Source: an uncultured Acetatifactor sp. (GTDB lineage Bacteria > Bacillota > Clostridia > Lachnospirales > Lachnospiraceae). From it: DNA of 64,000 nt. A model generated the notes under the pieces. That model saw only the letters and a list, made by a program, of their open reading frames with translations, was not told the DNA's origin and ran no database searches. The translations under genes and the position numbers were made by a program. Shown piece by piece: positions 58,220-64,000 of this stretch. The stretch spans positions 1 through 64,000 of the forward strand of contig CAJUQT010000011.1 of assembly GCA_910588225.1 (NCBI GenBank), read 5' to 3'. Within the stretch, counting starts at the first letter, position 1, and each line of letters opens with the position of its first letter.

Positions 58220-60313
58220 TCACGCAAAAGACTCCCAATACCGGAATTTCAGGGCGCTGCTCATCACCTGCGCCGTAATCCAGGATGGATTCCACACCTG
58301 CATGCCTCCTCTATAGTGCTCTAAGTACTTCAGAACAGCAGGATATCGTACCTGAAAATAGTTTGTCTGGTAATACTGCTCTCCCTGTTCCCCAATTACG
58401 GTATATCCCCATTCCCCTTCCCGGGTGGCAATCCCCTGTGTCATGGCGCCACTGACGACCCGGGCCATCTGCGTCAGACGATCGTCCTTTGTCAGCTTCC
58501 CGAACCGATACAGCTCGTAGGTGGGAAAGAAGACATCCAAATGATGATTCTGGACGCTTACTCCCGGCCAGCCCGTAGTATGGAAAGCTTTCTCCGCACA
58601 GGGTGTTCCCGGTCTGAATCCCGTATTCCAATGATACACAAAGGTCAGTATCCAGTCCGCCGCAAGCTTTCCCCATTCCCGGAAGCATTCCCTTCCAGTC
58701 AGTTCATACAGCTTCGCGGCCGTTACAAAAAAGTATAGTCCCGCTTCTTTATCTTCGCACCGGGCGTCCATTGTGGCATGGGCAAACGGAATCTCAAATG
58801 TATCCATATGACAGGATGCGTATTTCTCATACTCCTCACAGGCGAAGGCAAGATAGGCTTCCTTCTCACCGAAATACTCTGCCGCCGCGGCAAGGCTCAG
58901 CACACAGGACATTCCTCCTGCGTTGATCTCATGGCTTTCCGGCTTTCCCTCCGATGTCCAGGCCAGAGGATACAGTCCCTTATCTGTCCGGCTCTCCTTC
59001 CTCATCAGAAAGGCGCAGGCTCTCCGCACTGTCTCTTCCCACTCCCTGGGAATTTCGATTCCATGTGAACGAAGCAGCAGCATCACCTCCAGACTGTCGG
59101 CAATACTCTCACCCTGTATCCGCGAGGACAGAGAAGCGTCTTCCTCGTTCCAGACACTTCTGAACTCTCCGGCATCAATCATGTAGTATCCTCTCATCAG
59201 CCCGGGAACAGTGACGCTTTCCGCGTTTCTCAGGAAAAAGTCTGTCACCTTCATTCCCCTCTTCAGGCGGAATGTCTCTTTGGTCTCAAGTCCCAGCATA
59301 CAGTCGCACCAGGCTAACTTTATAGCCTGTCCTGTCCAGCCATACAGGAAATATTCCGGCCTTCCTGATACATTTCCGAAAGAATTGGCTGCGCCAAAAG
59401 TCAGGTATCCCGCATACTTTTCCTTTTCCACATACCTGCTGTCCATCACTCTGCATTTATATTCTATCATCTCCTGACAGGAGTGAATCGGTTCCAGCCG
59501 GGGCTTCAGGACGCGATACCCAAAATCCGTGAGATTACGGTACCCTCTTCCTTCTTTTTCCTCCACACCCCAGGCTATATAAAAGGTCTTTTTTAAGGAT
59601 TCCCCGGGCGCCAGAGTACGATACCCCTTCATATAGGACAGAGGCGTGCATCTGCCGCCGTAGAACACATCCTTCATGCCGTTGAACATCAGAACACCGC
59701 TTGCCGCTGTGACGCGGATTCCGTTCTCCTCCCTCAGAGCCCCCAGGGACCAGTAGTCTTCGTCCTCCCCAGTTTCCACCCGGGGAAGGGAAAGAAGCGT
59801 CAGAAAAGGATATCCTGTCTCTTCCCTCCACTCTACATTTACGGCAGGAATGGGAAGTCTGTGCTCCTCCACAATAAGCCCCTTCCCGGGCTCATTGCCA
59901 ATATGAGGCACAATCCTTTCCGGATCCGCGGAAGGATTGTCATTATATATCATGTGGGGAATGGTTACCTTCTGCTTCGGCTTCCCACAGATTGTCAGGG
60001 AAATCCCTCCTGCAAAACAGGCCAAAGGCTCCTTTCCCATATTCTCAAAACGTACTCTCAGCCTGAGACAGCCGTATCCCTCCGGCACTTTCTCCGGTTT
60101 CACCACACGAAGCTCTGCCCTGATCTGCTCCGATGTCATAACCATCGTTTCAGAAATTCCTTCCCAGGACAATACCTTCCATTCCCGCTCCTCCAGCTTC
60201 CAGGGTCTCCCAGTATTGTACCAGAGTATTCGGGCCGGTTCCAGCTCACAAATGGTGTTCCCTTTCCATGTCAGAGGAATTCTGACGGTTCTCATTATAC
60301 TCTTCTCTTCCAT
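58220..60313 (-). CDS. 697-residue protein, probable (alpha/alpha)-barrel glycan-active enzyme
   Basis: Not recognised as a named family. The N-terminal 300 residues are beta-rich (ELRVVKPEKVPEGYGCLRL), and the C-terminal part is helical and repetitive with conserved aromatic and acidic residues (GYYMIDAGEFRSVWNEED, SHEINAGGMSCVLSLAAAAE, WPGVSVQNHHLDVFFPTYEL), a build typical of six-hairpin glycosidases and lyases. No signal peptide. Its place between GH28 and PdxA-like genes supports a role in polysaccharide or oligosaccharide breakdown. AGAGGAG supports the start at 60313. The 204-bp gap to the GH28 gene shows no clear terminator. Confidence 0.65.
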   Translation of the reverse strand: MEEKSIMRTVRIPLTWKGNTICELEPARILWYNTGRPWKLEEREWKVLSWEGISETMVMTSEQIRAELRVVKPEKVPEGYGCLRLRVRFENMGKEPLACFAGGISLTICGKPKQKVTIPHMIYNDNPSADPERIVPHIGNEPGKGLIVEEHRLPIPAVNVEWREETGYPFLTLLSLPRVETGEDEDYWSLGALREENGIRVTAASGVLMFNGMKDVFYGGRCTPLSYMKGYRTLAPGESLKKTFYIAWGVEEKEGRGYRNLTDFGYRVLKPRLEPIHSCQEMIEYKCRVMDSRYVEKEKYAGYLTFGAANSFGNVSGRPEYFLYGWTGQAIKLAWCDCMLGLETKETFRLKRGMKVTDFFLRNAESVTVPGLMRGYYMIDAGEFRSVWNEEDASLSSRIQGESIADSLEVMLLLRSHGIEIPREWEETVRRACAFLMRKESRTDKGLYPLAWTSEGKPESHEINAGGMSCVLSLAAAAEYFGEKEAYLAFACEEYEKYASCHMDTFEIPFAHATMDARCEDKEAGLYFFVTAAKLYELTGRECFREWGKLAADWILTFVYHWNTGFRPGTPCAEKAFHTTGWPGVSVQNHHLDVFFPTYELYRFGKLTKDDRLTQMARVVSGAMTQGIATREGEWGYTVIGEQGEQYYQTNYFQVRYPAVLKYLEHYRGGMQVWNPSWITAQVMSSALKFRYWESFA

Positions 60314-60467
60314 TTCTCCTCTGCTCTCCTTTATTCCGCTCCATCCATGTCTGCCGGCATGGCGGGCGTTCTCACTGTCACAAATCATTCTCAGGTATAC
60401 TTCCTGCCCAGGTCATTTCCCGCATTTTCTGCACGACAGGCTCCTTCTAAGGTGTCTTCCTTATTCC

Positions 60468-60498
60468 CGCCTGCCCTGTCTGCCGGCAGAGGCAGGCG
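60468..60498. other. Nested palindrome after the PdxA-like gene
   Basis: CGCCTGCC (60468-60475) pairs with GGCAGGCG (60491-60498), and the inner TCTGCCGGCAGA is itself palindromic. It begins four bases beyond the gene's stop on the minus strand and lacks a T-run. It may stabilise the upstream message or be a REP-like element. Confidence 0.5.
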
Positions 60499-60501
60499 AA
60501 G

Positions 60502-61554
60502 TCATATTTTCCCTGGCCGCCCGGCAAAACGCGCGGCATAGTCGATGGCATTCAACAGGCTCAGCTCGCCGGCCGTTCCCCTGCCCGCCTGATCATAGGC
60601 TGTCCCGTGATCCACGGAGGTACGAATTATGGGAAGTCCCAATGTAATGTTGACTCCCTCCACCGTATCCCATTTCCCCGCTTCCTGATTATACACAAAT
60701 CCCACCACTTTCAGCGGAATATGTCCCTGATCATGATACATGGCCACCACAATGTCATACATGCCTCCCCTTGCCCTGGAAAAAACCGTATCCGGCGGGA
60801 CAGGCCCCTCCGCACGGATCCCCTCCCCCATCGCCTGACAGACGGCAGGCACAATCTCATCCAATTCCTCTCTGCCGAAAAGTCCGTTCTCCCCGCAGTG
60901 GGGATTCAGCCCTGCCACGCCGATCCTGGGCGTGGGGATTCCCATGTCCCTGCAAGCCTGATCCGCAATCCGGATCACCTCCAGAACACGCTCTTTTTTT
61001 ACCCGGTCACAGGCTTCTCTTAGAGATACGTGAGTGGACACATGCACCACTCGCAGATTCTGATGAACCAACATCATGGTATAGTGCCTTGTTCCCGTAA
61101 GATGGGCATAAATCTCCGTATGCCCTGCAAAATGATGCCCCGCCAGATTCAGGGCCTCCTTGTTCAGAGGATTCGTGACTGTGGCGTCCACCTTTCCTTC
61201 CATGGCCAGCCCGATTATTTTCTCCACATATCCAAAGGCAGCGTTCCCGCCCATGGCGCTGACCTTTCCAATCTCCAGATGCTCCGTGTCCACCAGCTTT
61301 TCATTCAGCACATCTGCCACTCCGTATCGATACTCTCCCTGCGCCGGCTCCCGTATCTCCCGGAATCCAGGCACAGATATCTCCCCCCCTGAAACGCGTT
61401 CCACCGTCTCCGCCGCCTGCTGCAGCACGGACAGATCTCCCACAACAAGAGGGCGGCAGCGCTCATAAACCTCCGGGTGTGCCAGTGCCTTTACCGTGAT
61501 CTCCGGACCGATTCCCGCCGGATCCCCCATGGTAATTCCTATGATCGGTCTCAT
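60502..61554 (-). CDS. PdxA-family 4-phosphate dehydrogenase (PdxA2-like)
   Basis: A 350-residue NAD-dependent metal enzyme of the PdxA family: ITMGDPAGIGPEI, the metal His in GHHFAGHTEIYAHL, GLNPHCGENG and YHDQGHIPLKV. Classic PdxA makes vitamin B6, but PdxA2 members in catabolic clusters oxidise and decarboxylate 4-phospho-threonate or erythronate. With a DapA-family gene overlapping by four bases and an alcohol dehydrogenase, the catabolic role is favoured. The matching DUF1537 kinase is not in the window. Confidence 0.88.
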   Translation of the reverse strand: MRPIIGITMGDPAGIGPEITVKALAHPEVYERCRPLVVGDLSVLQQAAETVERVSGGEISVPGFREIREPAQGEYRYGVADVLNEKLVDTEHLEIGKVSAMGGNAAFGYVEKIIGLAMEGKVDATVTNPLNKEALNLAGHHFAGHTEIYAHLTGTRHYTMMLVHQNLRVVHVSTHVSLREACDRVKKERVLEVIRIADQACRDMGIPTPRIGVAGLNPHCGENGLFGREELDEIVPAVCQAMGEGIRAEGPVPPDTVFSRARGGMYDIVVAMYHDQGHIPLKVVGFVYNQEAGKWDTVEGVNITLGLPIIRTSVDHGTAYDQAGRGTAGELSLLNAIDYAARFAGRPGKI

Positions 61555-62450
61555 CGCATACCTGCCCTTTCATTTTCCTCCAAAACCCGGGAAATTGCCT
61601 GAATTCCCTCCTCCGGAAGATGATCGAAGGGCTTTCTGCATTTTCCTACCTCGTATCCTAAAAGTCTCACCGCCGTCTTCACCACTGTGTTGGGATTGCC
61701 GTAGCGGAAGCAATTGCGGAAGGAGCGGATTCTGTCCTGACAGCTTCGTGCGTCCTCCAGATTTCCTTCCCTGAATCTACAGTAAATATTTTTCATATTT
61801 TCCGGATACACGTTGGCACAGCCCGCGATTCCTCCCGTGCCTCCTGCCAGGAGATTCCACAGAATCAGAGAATCGTTCCCGGAAAGCACTGCGAAATCCT
61901 TTCCCCGAGTCCCCTCTATGTATTGCAGCATATTGTCAAAGTTTCCACTGGAATCTTTTACTCCGGCAATATTGTCGAGCTCGGACAGTCTCCGGACCGT
62001 GTCGGGGGACAGTCCGTTCCCGGTTCTGGCGGGAATATTATACAATACCACCGGAATTTTCACGGCGGCGGCCACTGCCTTATAATGCTCGAACAGCTCC
62101 TCCTGAGACGCCTGGGCGAAGGAAGGCGTAATCACACTGAGCACATCAGCGCCTATATCCTGTGCCCGTTTTGAGAGGCGGACTGTATCCGCCGTGCTGA
62201 TACAGCCGGTCCCCGCATAAACTGGAACCTTTCCCCCGGTCTCCTCTATGGCAAGCTCCAGGATTCTCTCCTTCTCCCTTTCGCTGAGGATATATCCCTC
62301 TCCGTTTGTGCCCGCGGTAAAGATCCCCTGTACTCCCCCCGCAAGCTGCCGTCTGATCTGTCTGCGCAGCTCCTCTTCATGAATCGATTCGTCTTCTCTC
62401 ATTGGTGTGATCAGCGGCGTGATGACTCCTTTTATCTTTTCCTGATACAT
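61551..62450 (-). CDS. DapA-family aldolase/lyase
   Basis: A 299-residue class I aldolase-fold protein with the Schiff-base Lys in NIAGVKDSSGN and the YNIPARTG strand; TAGTNGEGYILSEREK is the family's phosphate/carboxylate-binding start. Members include dihydrodipicolinate synthase and sugar-acid aldolases and lyases. Context (GH28, PdxA-like, Fe-ADH) favours a sugar-acid substrate over lysine synthesis. Translationally coupled to the PdxA-like gene. Confidence 0.88.
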   Translation of the reverse strand: MYQEKIKGVITPLITPMREDESIHEEELRRQIRRQLAGGVQGIFTAGTNGEGYILSEREKERILELAIEETGGKVPVYAGTGCISTADTVRLSKRAQDIGADVLSVITPSFAQASQEELFEHYKAVAAAVKIPVVLYNIPARTGNGLSPDTVRRLSELDNIAGVKDSSGNFDNMLQYIEGTRGKDFAVLSGNDSLILWNLLAGGTGGIAGCANVYPENMKNIYCRFREGNLEDARSCQDRIRSFRNCFRYGNPNTVVKTAVRLLGYEVGKCRKPFDHLPEEGIQAISRVLEENERAGMR

Positions 62451-62522
62451 ATTGTCGCTCCTGTTTTGTTCTACTCTGCATGCAATAGAATTCTTCTGTT
62501 GTCATAAACAATCCGTGAAATA

Positions 62523-63686
62523 TCATTTTAGCAGTTTCTGATATACCTCCGCAATCTCCTCTTCCGATAGAGCATGGGGATTCTGATCCAACAGCCTTCT
62601 GACCTCCATGGCCTGCTTCGTGAGGAATTCCACATCCTCTTCCACGACGCCGTATTCCGTCAAACTCTCCGGAATTCCCAGCCGTCTGCACAACAACTCC
62701 ACATATTCCACAAAGCGCTCCGGCTTTTCTTCCCGGTTCCAAGCTGCCTCCGGCAGCATAAGATCTGCAAGCTGTCTATACTGCTCCCTGCAGTAAGGCA
62801 GGTTGACCTTCAGCACCTCCGGAAGCAGAATTGCATTGCTGACGCCATGGGGAATATGGAACTTTCCCCCAAGGGGATATGACAGGGCGTGCACAGCCAC
62901 CGTTCCGGAGGTGGAGAGGCACATACCCGCAATAAATGAACCCAACAGCATGTTTTCCCTTGCTTCCCGATCAAAGCCATCCTCACAGGCCCGTTCTATG
63001 TTGGCGACAATCAGTGCCGCCGCATAGCCGGAAAGCATCCGGCTGAAGAGATTGGCTTTTTTCGACAGATAGGACTCTATGGCGTGACAGAACGCGTCCA
63101 TCCCTGTGGAAGCCGTAAGACGCCGGGGAAGCCCCAGGGTAAGCGTCGGATCCAGCACACAATAGGATGCTGTAAACTGCGGTGATACAAGCCCTACTTT
63201 CAGCTCCTGTTCAGGTATCAGAAATATGGCGTTAGGCGTGGCCTCCGCACCCGTTCCCGCGGTGGTGGGGACCATGACTGTGGGCAGAGCCTTCTTCCGG
63301 ATCAGGGAAGTGTCACAAAATCCGCTCTCCGCAAACGTCTCGTTTGTAAGCGCCGCCGCCACTACTTTTGCCATGTCCATGATGCTGCCCCCGCCTGCGG
63401 CAATCAGCAGATCTCCTCCCTTTTCCAGGACGGCGTCATATACACCCCTGATACTGTCCCGGGAAGGCTCAATTGGAAGACCTGTGAGTGTGCCTGCCAG
63501 GGAATCCCCCAGCCTCTCCTGCAGTCCTCTGATTTCGCTGTTCTCCTTCAGGGCGTCATCCAACAGAAGAACCGCTCTCTCTGCGCCTTCCCTGACCAGA
63601 ATGTCCGGTATCTCCAAAAGGCTCCCAAAGCCCGCATACAGCGCTCCCGGAAATACTGCCTGATATCCCTTTTTATTCATCTCCAT
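62523..63686 (-). CDS. Iron-containing alcohol dehydrogenase
   Basis: A 387-residue group III alcohol dehydrogenase. The NAD-binding GGGSIMDMAKVVA and the metal-binding segments TGMDAFCHAIESYLSKKAN and GGKFHIPHGVSNAILLP are present. It probably oxidises or reduces a short hydroxy- or aldehyde-acid produced by the neighbouring enzymes. GAAGGAC precedes the ATG at 63686; the longer frame from 63755 has no site. It lies 72 bp upstream of the DapA-family gene. Confidence 0.92.
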   Translation of the reverse strand: MEMNKKGYQAVFPGALYAGFGSLLEIPDILVREGAERAVLLLDDALKENSEIRGLQERLGDSLAGTLTGLPIEPSRDSIRGVYDAVLEKGGDLLIAAGGGSIMDMAKVVAAALTNETFAESGFCDTSLIRKKALPTVMVPTTAGTGAEATPNAIFLIPEQELKVGLVSPQFTASYCVLDPTLTLGLPRRLTASTGMDAFCHAIESYLSKKANLFSRMLSGYAAALIVANIERACEDGFDREARENMLLGSFIAGMCLSTSGTVAVHALSYPLGGKFHIPHGVSNAILLPEVLKVNLPYCREQYRQLADLMLPEAAWNREEKPERFVEYVELLCRRLGIPESLTEYGVVEEDVEFLTKQAMEVRRLLDQNPHALSEEEIAEVYQKLLK

Positions 63687-63868
63687 ATGATTTCTGTCCT
63701 TCTTTCTGTTCCATTCATATCCGGAAATTGATTTCTGCCTCTGTTTTATAATCATGTTTTAATACTCCGCAGCCTGCAAAAAACATTACTGTCTCTGATA
63801 CTGTGGCTGTTTAAAGTGACACCCCGGGTCATTTTCACGCAGTGCTGTCAGAAATCAATCCATAATCA

Positions 63869-64000
63869 CTATATTTTCAGAAACGTCCCTTGTTCCAAAC
63901 CGGTCTCCGTATACAAAATGCCATCCACAAACACCTGCAAGGCTTTCCCCGGCCGATCCGATTTCCAATAAGAAAGAGACAGCTCATGTCCCCGTACCTT
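63869..64000 (-). CDS. 3' end of a further minus-strand gene (partial)
   Basis: An open frame of 43 codons enters from the right edge and ends at a TAG (63869-63871), reading in part SYWKSDRPGKALQVFVDGIL and ending GTFLKI. It points the same way as the cluster. Too short to identify. The 180 bp between it and the alcohol dehydrogenase start shows no terminator or promoter I can support. Confidence 0.45.
   Translation of the reverse strand, partial: KVRGHELSLSYWKSDRPGKALQVFVDGILYTETGLEQGTFLKI

Noticed and set aside
56724..63663. Several long plus-strand frames opposite the catabolic cluster
   Set aside because: All are antisense to well-supported genes with intact catalytic motifs. High GC content makes long shadow frames common here.

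Overview
The window looks like the chromosome of a spore-forming Clostridia, most likely a Lachnospiraceae-type gut bacterium. This is inferred from gene families, not from rRNA, which is absent. Supporting signs are a YlbJ-type sporulation membrane protein, RecU, a DUF1292 protein, the short HisG with HisZ, the TIGR03960/TIGR03936/RNase G group, strong AGGAGG ribosome sites and dense operons with ATGA overlaps.

Layout. 1-20.5 kb is housekeeping: gltX, a PcrA/UvrD helicase, a type II topoisomerase A subunit, rsmD-coaD, an envelope amidase, ylbJ, two pseudouridine synthases, recU, and a his operon (hisZ-G-D-B and a hisIE gene with an extra N-terminal domain) behind a consensus promoter. 20.6-31.4 kb has small membrane proteins, a PAS protein, a HelD-like helicase fused to what looks like the N-terminal domain of a GH31 glycosidase, a MoxR/DUF58/DUF4129 cluster and a TIGR03960 radical SAM protein. 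31.6-37.5 kb, mostly on the minus strand, is a lipoprotein and a complete sugar ABC importer; it separates TIGR03960 from its usual partners TIGR03936 and RNase G (37.7-39.9 kb).

The most striking part is 40,417-56,690: two head-to-tail copies of an 8,127-bp filamentous-phage (inovirus-like) element, with a 20-bp core at both ends and in the middle. Each copy has a divergent repressor with paired operators, a probable ssDNA-binding protein, an adsorption-type protein, several 51-82-residue membrane/coat proteins, a Zot-type assembly ATPase and a pMV158-type HUH Rep fused to an XRE helix-turn-helix. It has no integrase. Its noncoding end carries a hairpin with the pMV158-like nick sequence in the loop, a large tetraloop hairpin, iteron-like repeats, a forked inverted-repeat attP resembling the CTXphi arrangement in design, and what appears to be an Fst/par-like type I toxin-antitoxin module. 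The insertion lies between two convergent host genes, in a site that reconstructs to a perfect 15-bp palindrome.

56.7-64 kb (minus strand, by eye more GC-rich) is a carbohydrate/acid catabolic cluster: a GH28 polygalacturonase, an unrecognised 697-residue protein, a PdxA-like dehydrogenase, a DapA-family aldolase/lyase, an iron alcohol dehydrogenase and the 3' end of a further gene. Pectin or uronate-derived acids are the likely substrates, by inference.

No rRNA, tRNA, CRISPR array or transposase was recognised.
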